This document shows, one piece after another, positions 17,805-25,859 of a DNA stretch of 64,000 bases. Source of the stretch: a bacterium (GTDB lineage: Bacteria; Zhuqueibacterota; QNDG01; DSAB01). The stretch lies in contig JAFGDT010000086.1 of the NCBI GenBank assembly GCA_016931965.1, forward strand, positions 1 through 64,000, given 5' to 3'. The notes under the pieces were generated by a model, which ran no database searches, was not told the DNA's origin, and saw only the letters and a program-made list of their open reading frames with translations. Both the position numbers and the translations under genes were made by a program. Numbering within the stretch: the first letter of the stretch is position 1; the number at the start of each line of letters is the position of its first letter.

Positions 17805-18393
17805 CGTTCTTCTCCCGCCTGGGCAAAATACCATAAAAGAAAAAATTGGTCAATTCCAGAATCATCTCCTGAGGTGAATCGTACAGGGTTGACAGATTTT
17901 CATCGTCGGTCATATCGATCATCCGGTTTAAGAAATAGAGGATAAACTCCGGCTTGATGTCCTTTCGGATGTCGCCGCGCTGCCGGGCCTGAAGAAAATC
18001 GTCAAGAATTCGCTGAACGCTTTCCGTGTATATCTTTTGAAAATGGGCCGTCACTTCCGGGGGCGCATTTTTATGGAGGTCATTGAAAAACTCGGAGCTC
18101 AAATCCTTAGTCTGCTCCATTTTCAACTGAACCCACAGTCGCACCTTCTCTGCAAATGAAACATCCCGGTCCATGATATCTTGATATTTCTTCATGCCTT
18201 CTTCTTGAATGAGATCCAGAATCGCCATGGCAAGATCGTTTTTATTTTGATAGTAATGGTAAAAGGTCATTTTGCTTACGTGAGCCTCTCGGCAGACTTC
18301 TTCCACAGAAACCCGCTTCATGCCATATTTCCAGAACAGCTTCTTCGCAGTTTCGATAATCTGTTTTTGTTTTTCCGTCTCGATGACAGACAT
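17797..18393 (-). CDS. TetR/AcrR-family transcriptional repressor
   Basis: 198 residues from the ATG at 18393; a TTG at 18399 has better spacing to AAGGAG and is the alternative. The N-terminal HTH is typical (ETAKKLFWKYGMKRVSVEEV, then SKMTFYHYYQNKNDL). The C-terminal ligand domain (about 60-198) is not diagnostic. It is the first gene of the barrel-ABC-LolA-like operon, so it most likely controls that operon and itself. A perfect 7-bp inverted repeat in its promoter region is a candidate operator. Confidence 0.9.
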   Translation of the reverse strand: MSVIETEKQKQIIETAKKLFWKYGMKRVSVEEVCREAHVSKMTFYHYYQNKNDLAMAILDLIQEEGMKKYQDIMDRDVSFAEKVRLWVQLKMEQTKDLSSEFFNDLHKNAPPEVTAHFQKIYTESVQRILDDFLQARQRGDIRKDIKPEFILYFLNRMIDMTDDENLSTLYDSPQEMILELTNFFFYGILPRREKNDG

Positions 18394-18427
18394 AAGCAAT
18401 CCATCTCCTTACTATTGTAAAAATACT

Positions 18428-18477
18428 GTACGATTTATGTTCTTTCTTACTATTATCGTACGCAATATACACTACAA
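18428..18477 (-). promoter_or_regulatory. tetR operon promoter and candidate operator
   Basis: On the minus strand, TTGTAG (18472-18477), a 16-base spacer and TAATAG (18450-18455) form a sigma70-like promoter. GTACGAT (18428-18434) and ATCGTAC (18455-18461) are a perfect inverted repeat 20 bases apart that touches the -10 element, a good site for TetR autorepression. Confidence 0.5.
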
Positions 18478-18550
18478 AAGTTACACATGCAAGCATTTTT
18501 TTTAATTTTTTTGGTGCTATCCCGAACAATGTCATTGCGAGGAACCATTC

Positions 18551-18589
18551 GCCTTTTATAAAGGCTCAGGACAGGCTCCGCGACGGAGC
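18551..18589. repeat. Hairpin cluster 3
   Basis: GCCTTT/AAAGGC with loop tat (18551-18565) and GCTCCG/CGGAGC with loop cga (18575-18589), both perfect. Same style as the other clusters: a stem of at least six pairs and a 2-4 base loop. Confidence 0.6.
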
Positions 18590-18698
18590 AATCTCCGCAA
18601 TCTGAACACTTGGGATATCCATTCCGGATTTTGGATTGAATAGGAACATCCCTCCCGGGAAACCAACAATCACATTTATCCGACCAGATCCCCTATGT

Positions 18699-18782
18699 GT
18701 CATCCCGAACGGAGTCGAGGGATAACATTGACCCATCGAGATTCTTCGACTCTATTCACACTTCGACTCCGCTCAGTGTGAC
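18699..18782. repeat. Repeat with imperfect inverted ends
   Basis: The left end GTCATCCCGAACGGAGTCGA and the inverse of the right end (bases 18759-18782) share most positions, including CGGAGTCGA. The left word GTCATCCCGAAC also occurs at 7055-7066. Non-coding, REP/MITE-like. Confidence 0.5.
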
Positions 18783-18850
18783 CGTTTTTCTCCAATCTGT
18801 TAATCAAACTCCTGTTTGAGAATCAAAAAACAGCTTCATCAAAAAAAGAC

Positions 18851-18879
18851 TTGATTTATACCTTTTCTATACCTATATT
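18851..18879 (+). promoter_or_regulatory. lexA promoter, possibly leaderless
   Basis: TTGATT (18851-18856), a 17-base spacer and TATATT (18874-18879). Transcription would begin near 18885-18887, on the ATG itself, and no ribosome-binding site is present. The spacer contains TATACCT twice, which may be part of an operator. Confidence 0.5.
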
Positions 18880-18884
18880 AGGCC

Positions 18885-19484
18885 ATGAATCTCACAAAAA
18901 AACAACTGGCCATTTACCGTTACCTGAGACAGTACATCGAAGCCAAAGGCCTGTCCCCCACCTATGACGAGATCCGTCAACACTTCGGTTTTCAGTCTTT
19001 CCAATCAGTCCAGAAGCACCTGGCTCAGCTGGAGCGCAAGGGACACATCCGCATACCCGAACGTAACAGAAGCCGCATGATCACACTGATCGAACACGGC
19101 GGCACGACAACGGTGCTGCCTCTGTCAGGCATTGTGGCAGCCGGAAGCCCGATCGAAGCGATCGAACAGCAGGAGACCGTCGATGTGCCGGAGGAGATGC
19201 TGGGGTCAGGAGAATACTTTGCCCTCAAAGTCCGGGGAAACTCGATGATGGACGAGGGGATTGTGGATGGGGATACCATCGTGGTCAGAAAACAGGCGAC
19301 GGCGGAAAACGGTCAGACGGTGGTTGCCCTCGTGGAAGGAGAAGCCACCGTGAAAAAGGTTTTCCGAAGACGGGACGGCGTCGAACTGAAACCGGCCAAT
19401 GCGTCGATGTCCTCCATTTTTGTCAAGAACGGTGAATTCACCATTCAGGGCGTGGTCGTGGGACTTTTACGAAAGTATAAATGA
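18885..19484 (+). CDS. lexA: LexA SOS repressor
   Basis: 199 residues. The N-terminal winged helix (about 1-70) has the usual LexA opening LTKKQLAIYRYL. The C-terminal S24 peptidase part carries the self-cleavage bond Ala86-Gly87, nucleophile Ser120 in GNSMMDEG and general base Lys157 in ATVKKVF. It should repress SOS genes until RecA filaments trigger cleavage. It heads a plus-strand cassette with imuB and dnaE2, the classic target set. No ribosome-binding site precedes the ATG, which fits a leaderless mRNA. Confidence 0.97.
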   Translation: MNLTKKQLAIYRYLRQYIEAKGLSPTYDEIRQHFGFQSFQSVQKHLAQLERKGHIRIPERNRSRMITLIEHGGTTTVLPLSGIVAAGSPIEAIEQQETVDVPEEMLGSGEYFALKVRGNSMMDEGIVDGDTIVVRKQATAENGQTVVALVEGEATVKKVFRRRDGVELKPANASMSSIFVKNGEFTIQGVVVGLLRKYK

Positions 19485-19542
19485 GGAATAAACTGAAAAG
19501 GTAAAATAGCAAAAATGCTAAAATCATTGATTTAAGGGAGTT

Positions 19543-19573
19543 GTCATTCCCGCATTGTTTTGAGCGGGAATCC
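19543..19573 (+). repeat. 31-bp palindromic repeat, copy 1
   Basis: GTCATTCCCGC and GCGGGAATCC arms form an imperfect palindrome. A second copy at 24979-25009 lies in the opposite orientation and differs at only two positions. It lies between lexA and imuB. Confidence 0.65.
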
Positions 19574-19698
19574 ATTGGTTGGGAATTCCTATTACACTTT
19601 TCCCATCCCCTGGTTGCCTGATCAGATCCTCGGTCAAGTCGAGGACAAGTTTCAAGCACGACACCCCGCTCACAATCATAAAAGAACTTTTCATTACC

Positions 19699-20868
19699 AT
19701 GACCCGCAATATCGTACACCTTCGCATCGACGGATTCCCTGTGGCCGTGGAAAGGCTGCGGGATGCTTCTCTCAGGGAAAAGCCCGTCGTGGTCTGTTCC
19801 AGGCACTCGCCGCGTTCGTTGATCTTCTCTGCCTCCAGAGAAGCCCGGAGAGAAGGCGTATGGGAGGGACTTCCTCTGACCAAGGCCCTCCGGCGCTGTC
19901 GGCGTCTCACCGTTCTGCCGCCCGATGAAAGATCTTATCAGCAAGCGGGCAATCAAATAATGCGTCTTTTGGAAAGATATTCCCCCCTTGTTGAATCAGG
20001 ACCCTGGGGCCGTTTCTACATGGACATGACGGGAACAGCCCGCCTTTTCGGCAGCGTGCATAACCCCACTTTCCGGATTCAACGGGAAGTCGCGAATGCG
20101 ATGGGGCTCAGGAACACGCTGGGAACCGGCTCCAACAAGCTGGTCAGCGGTATCGCCGCCAGGGTGATCGAGTCGCACGGAGACCTCTACGCCGTGCCCT
20201 TTGGCAGCGAGGCCTCGTTTCTGTCCCCCCTGCGGATAGAGATACTGCCGGCGGCACACAATCAAAAGGACCGGACGTTATTGACAGAACTCAACATCCG
20301 GTGGGTTCGCCAGCTGGCAACACTTTCCGCAGCCCAGTTGGTCTCAGTCTTCGGAAAACGGGGCATCCTCCTGCAGAAACAGGCCCTGGGAATCGATGAC
20401 AGACCGGTTCTACCCGCGCAGTCGAAACCGTTTGTTCTCGAAGAAAGAACGCTTGATAGCGACACCAACGACGACAAACGGCTGCTGGGCGTCCTTTACG
20501 GCATGATGGAACGGGCATGCCGGGAGATGCGGATCAAAAACGTGCTGCCCCGCACGATCTGGCTTCATATTCGGTATACCGACGGCATGGACATCACACG
20601 GCGACTGCGGCTTCACGATCCGACGGTGACCGATCCGCTTCTTTTTCAAAAGCTGAAACCCCTTTTCCTGAAAACCAGTTTCCGAAGACAGTGCATCCGG
20701 TACTTGAGCTTAACCTTTACCGACCTGATCCTCCCTCCTCCTCAGCTCTCTCTTTTTGAAAATATGTCTCAACATTACAAAGAGAGCAGACTGATATCGG
20801 CCCTGGATAAAATCAGAGAACGGTACGGAAACCGGTCTGTTCAAATGGGAAGAACGCTCCATGCATAA
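19699..20868 (+). CDS. imuB: ImuB-type inactive Y-family polymerase
   Basis: 389 residues from the ATG at 19699; a longer frame back to 19579 runs into repeat DNA and is rejected. The Y-family fold is visible (MTRNIVHLRIDGFPVAVE, then FYMDMTGTARLFG), but the catalytic acids are gone: Arg9 stands where the first Asp should be and Gly104-Arg105 where the Asp-Glu pair should be. A beta-clamp-binding motif QLSLF is at 349-353. These are hallmarks of ImuB, the non-catalytic hub that brings DnaE2 to the clamp in translesion synthesis. It is shorter than usual ImuB (about 480-530). dnaE2 follows after 45 bases. Confidence 0.9.
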   Translation: MTRNIVHLRIDGFPVAVERLRDASLREKPVVVCSRHSPRSLIFSASREARREGVWEGLPLTKALRRCRRLTVLPPDERSYQQAGNQIMRLLERYSPLVESGPWGRFYMDMTGTARLFGSVHNPTFRIQREVANAMGLRNTLGTGSNKLVSGIAARVIESHGDLYAVPFGSEASFLSPLRIEILPAAHNQKDRTLLTELNIRWVRQLATLSAAQLVSVFGKRGILLQKQALGIDDRPVLPAQSKPFVLEERTLDSDTNDDKRLLGVLYGMMERACREMRIKNVLPRTIWLHIRYTDGMDITRRLRLHDPTVTDPLLFQKLKPLFLKTSFRRQCIRYLSLTFTDLILPPPQLSLFENMSQHYKESRLISALDKIRERYGNRSVQMGRTLHA

Positions 20869-20913
20869 AACCGATTGACAATGCTCCATTCACCTTTAAA
20901 AACAGGCTGATCC

Positions 20914-23900
20914 ATGCGCTTTGTTCATCTGCACACCCACAGCCATTATTCGTTCATGCGGGGGACGTCCGGCCTGGAAGCCCTCTGCCGGTCTGTCCTC
21001 CACCGCGGAATGGATACAGTGGCCCTGACCGACACCAATGGACTTTACGGCCTGGTATTTTTTCTCCAGATCGCCGAAGAAACGGGCCTCCGCCCGATCA
21101 TCGGCGCGGAAGTCGTTACACCGGAGGAACGGGCCGTTCTGCTGGTTAAAAACAAAGAAGGCTATGTCAATCTCTGCCGGATCCTCACCCGGAAACATTG
21201 CGAAGAGACGTTCATGCTTTCTCGGGATTTAATCGGGATGAATCAAGGTCTGGTCATTTTGAGTGACACCCTGCCCTTTCTGAAAAAATTGAAAGGAAAA
21301 GCCGATCTCTATGTGGAACTGACGGGGGGACAACTGAACCGATCGCTCCTGGATTTCTCAAAAGACGAAGGGATACCCCCTGTAGCGACCAACGGCGTTT
21401 ATTTTCTGGATCCCCAGGATTTCCATTTTCATGCCCTTCTCCGGGCCATCGATTTAAATACGAAGCTTTCCCGTCTCCCTCTCGAAGAAATGGCACCGGC
21501 TTCAGCCTGTCTGACCACGCCGGATGAGATGCAGGCCCGATTTCCGCATGTCCCTGAAGCGTTCGAGAACACGATTGCGATTGCTGAAAAATGCGTATTC
21601 CGCGGAGATTTCCAACCTGCTGTCTCTCCGGATTTGAAGGAATTGGATCAGGGGAAACCCATCTCATCCCTTCGCCGGAAGGCCACCGACGGAGCCCTGA
21701 AACGGTACGGCAACATGACACCGGCTGTCCGCAAACGGCTGGAATATGAGCTGGAAATCATCGAAGAGAAGGGATTCGGTGCTGTTTTTCTGATGGTGGA
21801 GGACATTGTCCGGCAGGCGCCCAGAACATGCGGCCGCGGATCAGCTGCTGCGAGTATGGTTTCCTACTGTCTGGGCATCACCCATGTGGATCCGCTGAAG
21901 CACAACCTCTACTTTGACCGGTTTCTCAACCCGGGGAGAAAGGATCCGCCGGATATCGATGTGGATTTCCCCTGGGACGAGCGGGATGATATTCTCGATT
22001 ATGTTTTCAAGAAATACGGTCCGGAAAAATCGGCCATGGTGGCCAACCACGTCGGCTTTCGCCCCCGGGCCGCGGTCCGGGAGGTTGCCAAAGTGTACGG
22101 CCTGGCCGACAATGAAATCAAACAGGTTACGGACCGGCTGGCCCATCTGTGGTACTGGGGGGGAGACTCGGTGGAAGAGGTGGTGGGTCATCATCCGATT
22201 TTTCAGGGACTCCGGCTGCATCCACCCTGGCCGGAAATTTTGGCATGGGCTTCAAAACTTTTGGGGATACCCCGGTATCTGTCGGTCCACTGCGGAGGCG
22301 TGGTTGTTGCGCCGGACACACTGAATGCATACGTTCCGGCCGAAAAAGCCCCGAAGGGCGTCCGGATCGTCCAGTGGGAAAAAGAGCAGACCGAGGATGC
22401 CGGACTGGTCAAAATCGATCTTCTGGGAAACCGTTCTCTGGCCGTCATCCGGGACGTTCTGGAAGCCATACGGATCAACACAGGAGAGGTCATTGCCTAC
22501 GAAGGGCTCAATCCCCTGGATGATGCGGACACTCAGAAGATCATCGGTCAGGGTGATACATTAGGGGTTTTCTACATTGAATCTCCGGCCATGCGTCAGT
22601 TGCAGAAAAAAACACAAAGGGGGGATTTTGAACACATTGTCATTCACAGTTCCATCATCCGGCCCGCGGCCAACACCTTCATCAACGCCTACGTGCGGCG
22701 TCTGCGGGGGGAACCATACAGACCACTGCATCCAATCCTGGATCGCGTCCTTCAGGAAACTTACGGCATTATGGTCTATCAGGAGGACGTGAGTAAGATC
22801 GCTATCGAGATGGCCGGTTTTTCCGTGGTGGACGGCGACGGACTTCGCAAAACGCTTTCCAAAAAACGCAACGCCAAAAAACTCTCCATTTACAGAGAGC
22901 AATTTGTCCGGGGCTGCCGATCCCGAGAAATCGACATGGAAGTGATCGAAGAAGTCTGGAAAATGATTTTGAGCTTTGGAGGGTACAGCTTCTGCAAACC
23001 GCACAGTGCCTCATACGCCCTGGTCTCTTTCAAATCGGCCTATCTCCGTGCCCACTATCCGGCCGAGTTCATGGCCGCTGTGATCAGCAACCGGGGAGGA
23101 TACTACTCCACTTTCGCATACATCAGCGAAGCCCGGCGTATGGGGCTCACCGTTCTGGGACCGGACATCAATGCCTCCGACCGACCGTACGGAGGAAAAG
23201 GGAAAACGATCCGTATGGGCTTCATGCAGCTCAAAGGACTGAAAGAGAAGGCTTTGGATACCGTTCTTGAAGAAAGAGAAAGGGCCGGCCCATACCCTTC
23301 GTTCGAGAACTTCATGTCGCGTACGCACCTGGATCCCTCGGATATCCGCATCTTCATCAAGGTCGGCTGCCTGGACACCATCGCTGGCAAACGAAGCCGT
23401 GCCGAACTCCTCTGGCAGACCGAGGCCGATCGGCAGGGACAGCCTGATTCGGCACAGATATCGCTCTCGCTGTTCGACGAAGAGACAGTCCGGATTCCCT
23501 CGCTGGGACATTACGATCTGAAAACCATGCTGCTCCACGAAGTGGAGATACTGGGCTTTCCCCTGAGTATCCACCCCCTTGAGCTCTACCGCGACGCATG
23601 GGAAACATTGGATATTCTACCGGCCCGGGAAATGGAAAACCACATCGGCAAACGGGTCAACATGATCGGCTGGTGGGTGACCAACAAAATGGTCTACACC
23701 AAACAGGAAAAACCGATGGCCTTTATCAGTTTTGAGGACACGACGGGACTTTATGAAACGATTTTTTTTCCGAATACGTATCGGAAATACTGTTCGCGTT
23801 TCACACCGGTCCGCCCCTACCTGCTTCGCGGTCTCATCGAGGATGATCTGGGGGCGGTGAGTTTGCACGTCGAAGAGATGCAGTTTTTGGGTAAGAGGAA

Positions 23901-23958
23901 AGGCAGAGGGATGGTGACACGCTTTCAAAAATTGGAAGATCGTGCCTTGAGCAAATAA
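20914..23958 (+). CDS. dnaE2: Error-prone DNA polymerase III alpha subunit DnaE2 (ImuC)
   Basis: 1014 residues. An N-terminal PHP domain (HLHTHSHYSF) is followed by the C-family polymerase core. Active-site acids are intact: Asp349 and Asp351 in PPDIDVDF and Asp502 in KIDLLG. A helix-hairpin-helix region and an OB-fold (GKRVNMIGWWVT near residue 905) follow; the tau-binding tail of replicative DnaE is missing. With length near 1000 and its place after imuB, it is the translesion polymerase of the SOS mutasome rather than the replicative enzyme. Confidence 0.94.
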   Translation: MRFVHLHTHSHYSFMRGTSGLEALCRSVLHRGMDTVALTDTNGLYGLVFFLQIAEETGLRPIIGAEVVTPEERAVLLVKNKEGYVNLCRILTRKHCEETFMLSRDLIGMNQGLVILSDTLPFLKKLKGKADLYVELTGGQLNRSLLDFSKDEGIPPVATNGVYFLDPQDFHFHALLRAIDLNTKLSRLPLEEMAPASACLTTPDEMQARFPHVPEAFENTIAIAEKCVFRGDFQPAVSPDLKELDQGKPISSLRRKATDGALKRYGNMTPAVRKRLEYELEIIEEKGFGAVFLMVEDIVRQAPRTCGRGSAAASMVSYCLGITHVDPLKHNLYFDRFLNPGRKDPPDIDVDFPWDERDDILDYVFKKYGPEKSAMVANHVGFRPRAAVREVAKVYGLADNEIKQVTDRLAHLWYWGGDSVEEVVGHHPIFQGLRLHPPWPEILAWASKLLGIPRYLSVHCGGVVVAPDTLNAYVPAEKAPKGVRIVQWEKEQTEDAGLVKIDLLGNRSLAVIRDVLEAIRINTGEVIAYEGLNPLDDADTQKIIGQGDTLGVFYIESPAMRQLQKKTQRGDFEHIVIHSSIIRPAANTFINAYVRRLRGEPYRPLHPILDRVLQETYGIMVYQEDVSKIAIEMAGFSVVDGDGLRKTLSKKRNAKKLSIYREQFVRGCRSREIDMEVIEEVWKMILSFGGYSFCKPHSASYALVSFKSAYLRAHYPAEFMAAVISNRGGYYSTFAYISEARRMGLTVLGPDINASDRPYGGKGKTIRMGFMQLKGLKEKALDTVLEERERAGPYPSFENFMSRTHLDPSDIRIFIKVGCLDTIAGKRSRAELLWQTEADRQGQPDSAQISLSLFDEETVRIPSLGHYDLKTMLLHEVEILGFPLSIHPLELYRDAWETLDILPAREMENHIGKRVNMIGWWVTNKMVYTKQEKPMAFISFEDTTGLYETIFFPNTYRKYCSRFTPVRPYLLRGLIEDDLGAVSLHVEEMQFLGKRKGRGMVTRFQKLEDRALSK

Positions 23959-23971
23959 AAGACAGATTGCC

Positions 23972-24065
23972 CTGGATTTCCTAATCCAGACCATATAGCT
24001 ATGGGACTTCTGTCTCATGGTGGACTGTGAAGTCCACTGCTTTGCGCCTCGGGTAGGGATACCCG
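23972..24065. repeat. Hairpin cluster 4 (four short-loop hairpins)
   Basis: Between convergent dnaE2 and yjbQ: CTGGATT/AATCCAG (loop tcct, 23972-23989), ATGGGAC/GTCTCAT (loop ttct, one G-T pair, 24001-24018), GTGGACT/AGTCCAC (loop gtga, 24020-24037) and CGGGTA/TACCCG (loop ggga, 24050-24065). The first is the same hairpin as in clusters 1 and 2. Confidence 0.72.
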
Positions 24066-24091
24066 CGGCGATCAATACCATGCAAAACGCT

Positions 24092-24505
24092 TCACTCCCC
24101 CATCACCTTGATGATCGCCCGCTTTCTCCGCCTTCCGTCAAACTCCGCATAAAAGACCTGCTGCCAGGGCCCCAGATCCAGCTTCCCATCAGTCACAGGC
24201 AAAATAACCTGATGGTGAGCCAGAATACTTTTCAGGTGGGCATCTCCGTTCGTCTCGCCGGTACGATGATGCCGGTAATCCTGCTTGAAGGGAGCGACCT
24301 TTTCCAGCCATTCATCGATATCCTGCCACAGGCCCGGCTCGTGATCATTGACAATCACACCGGCTGTGATGTGCATGGCCGAAACCAGCACCATCCCCTC
24401 TTTGATGCCGCACTTCGTGACCGCTTCCTGTACAGTCTGTGTAATGTTGATCAGCTCCCTTTTCTGTTTTGTATCAAACCATAGATATTCTGTATGAAAC
24501 TGCAT
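24092..24505 (-). CDS. yjbQ: YjbQ/UPF0047 family protein
   Basis: 137 residues, the full length of the family. Signature segments are [29 protein letters not shown] and [13 protein letters not shown], which supply the conserved metal and phosphate-site histidines. YjbQ proteins show weak thiamine-phosphate synthase activity in vitro and are often annotated as secondary thiamine-phosphate synthase, but the physiological role is unclear. AAAGGAG lies about nine bases before the ATG. It stands alone, convergent with dnaE2. Confidence 0.92.
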   Translation of the reverse strand: MQFHTEYLWFDTKQKRELINITQTVQEAVTKCGIKEGMVLVSAMHITAGVIVNDHEPGLWQDIDEWLEKVAPFKQDYRHHRTGETNGDAHLKSILAHHQVILPVTDGKLDLGPWQQVFYAEFDGRRRKRAIIKVMGE

Positions 24506-24742
24506 CTTTCCAAACTCCTTTGATCATTAAAGTATCTTTGCCTTTTGAAGTCTATTCTAATAATTTTTTTAGACTCCTAATTCCTCTTACCTTGTAAGAG
24601 AAGGGGATTTAGAGGATGAGTTCTATTTATCAAAGACCTTTGTATCTTTTGCAGAATCAAAAATGAAAATGTAAATTAATCATATCTTTTTTTCGCCTTT
24701 TTGCCGCGGTTGATCGGGTCGCCCATGCAAGGGGTGGGCATA

Positions 24743-24877
24743 CATTCCGCATAGCGGAATGGCGAAGGGGAAGGGAAGCCGGGAAATCTTCTTTCGGGTT
24801 CAAACACACCGGACACGGCCCTTACGAAGCTTGCAAAAAGGCAGGTTCTTTGGCGACTTTCTTCCAAAGAAAGTCGC
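24743..24877. repeat. Hairpin cluster 5 in a repeat-like block
   Basis: CATTCCGC/GCGGAATG with loop ata (24743-24761) and GCGACTTTCTT/AAGAAAGTCGC with loop cca (24853-24877, 11 perfect pairs). The surrounding GC-rich block contrasts with AT-rich flanks, as expected of an inserted non-coding repeat. Confidence 0.6.
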
Positions 24878-24978
24878 AGCAATTCTTTTTTGTGAATCAT
24901 TTGTTTCATCATCTCCATATTCTTCGATCAACACAGTTGATCTCAGAATGATAACATACAATAATACTAAGGAGGACT

Positions 24979-25009
24979 GGATTCCCGCTCAACACACTGC
25001 GGGAATGAC
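24979..25009 (-). repeat. 31-bp palindromic repeat, copy 2
   Basis: Inverted relative to the copy at 19543-19573, with two differences in 31 positions. Confidence 0.65.
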
Positions 25010-25049
25010 AAAAGAATGAGAATTGTAAAAATGTCATCTAATTTTCTAT

Positions 25050-25859
25050 TCATTCCACATGACACAGATACTTTTTTGTCACATGGACAATCTGTTCATG
25101 CATCGCCAAGCTGGCACCGACAATGTTGCCCGACGCCATATATTCATTCCCTCCTCGCATATCGGTTACAATGCCTCCGGCTTCCTGAACCAGCAACACA
25201 CCTGCGGCAATATCGTAAGGTTTGAGTTTCATCTCCCAAAATCCGTCAAAGCGGCCGCACGCCGTATAGGCCAGATCAAGTGCCGCCGATCCCATTCTGC
25301 GGATTCCCGTGGTTAAAAGAAAGAGCTCCTTAAACGATTCAAGATAAGCATCAAGACAGGGTTTGAGACGCCACGGAAAACCGGTGCCGAGCATTCCGTA
25401 TTCCATCTCCTTTTTCGTGGATACGGCGATCCTTTTCCCGTTTAAAAAGGCGCCTTTCCCTTTCTCAGCCCAGAACATTTCCTCCCGAAGTGGATCATAG
25501 ACAACGCCGATTTTAATCTCCTTATCTTCAACAAATGCGATGGAAATGCTGAACATCGGAATCCCCTGAACATAATTGGCTGTTCCATCCAGAGGATCGA
25601 TGATCCACTGGCAATACTTCTCTCCTTCTTCCTTTCCGGATTCCTCCGCATAGATACTGTGATGGGAATAATGCTTCTTGATATGTCGAATAATCGCCTC
25701 CTCAGAACGATAATCGAGTTCGGTAACATAATCTCCCCTGTCCTTGAAAGCGATCTGATTTTGCTGAAGTGTTCCGAATTTCTCAACAAGGATCCTGCCC
25801 CCGATCTGAGTCGCTTGCTTGGCAGTTTCCAGCAGTTCAGTTTCTTTTTGGTTGATCAT
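25050..25859 (-). CDS. Inositol monophosphatase family protein
   Basis: 269 residues from the ATG at 25859, selected because AGGAG lies seven bases upstream; its ATG overlaps the CHAT-gene stop (ATGA). Metal-binding motifs of the family are intact: EES near residue 70, DPLDGTANY near 90 and PYDIAAG near 215. Members dephosphorylate inositol-1-phosphate or related sugar phosphates and PAP-like nucleotides; bacterial SuhB-type proteins can also act in transcription. Substrate unclear. It is last in the long minus-strand gene run. Confidence 0.88.
   Translation of the reverse strand: MINQKETELLETAKQATQIGGRILVEKFGTLQQNQIAFKDRGDYVTELDYRSEEAIIRHIKKHYSHHSIYAEESGKEEGEKYCQWIIDPLDGTANYVQGIPMFSISIAFVEDKEIKIGVVYDPLREEMFWAEKGKGAFLNGKRIAVSTKKEMEYGMLGTGFPWRLKPCLDAYLESFKELFLLTTGIRRMGSAALDLAYTACGRFDGFWEMKLKPYDIAAGVLLVQEAGGIVTDMRGGNEYMASGNIVGASLAMHEQIVHVTKKYLCHVE

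Larger units (their letters stand above)
18394..18884. other. Divergent intergenic region tetR-lexA, 490 bases
   Basis: Contains the tetR promoter and candidate operator, hairpin cluster 3, a repeat with inverted ends (18699-18782) and the lexA promoter. No gene recognised. Confidence 0.6.
24506..25049. other. Gene-free stretch rich in repeats, about 540 bases
   Basis: Contains a repeat-like block (about 24690-24905) with two strong hairpins and a 31-bp palindrome. The 80-codon minus-strand frame through the block looks like a by-product of the repeat and is not called. Confidence 0.6.

Noticed and set aside
19579-19698. N-terminal extension of imuB
   Set aside because: The added residues come from repeat DNA; the family alignment begins at the ATG at 19699.
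24676-24918. 80-codon minus-strand frame
   Set aside because: It lies wholly inside the GC-rich repeat-like block with two hairpins and has no plausible family.
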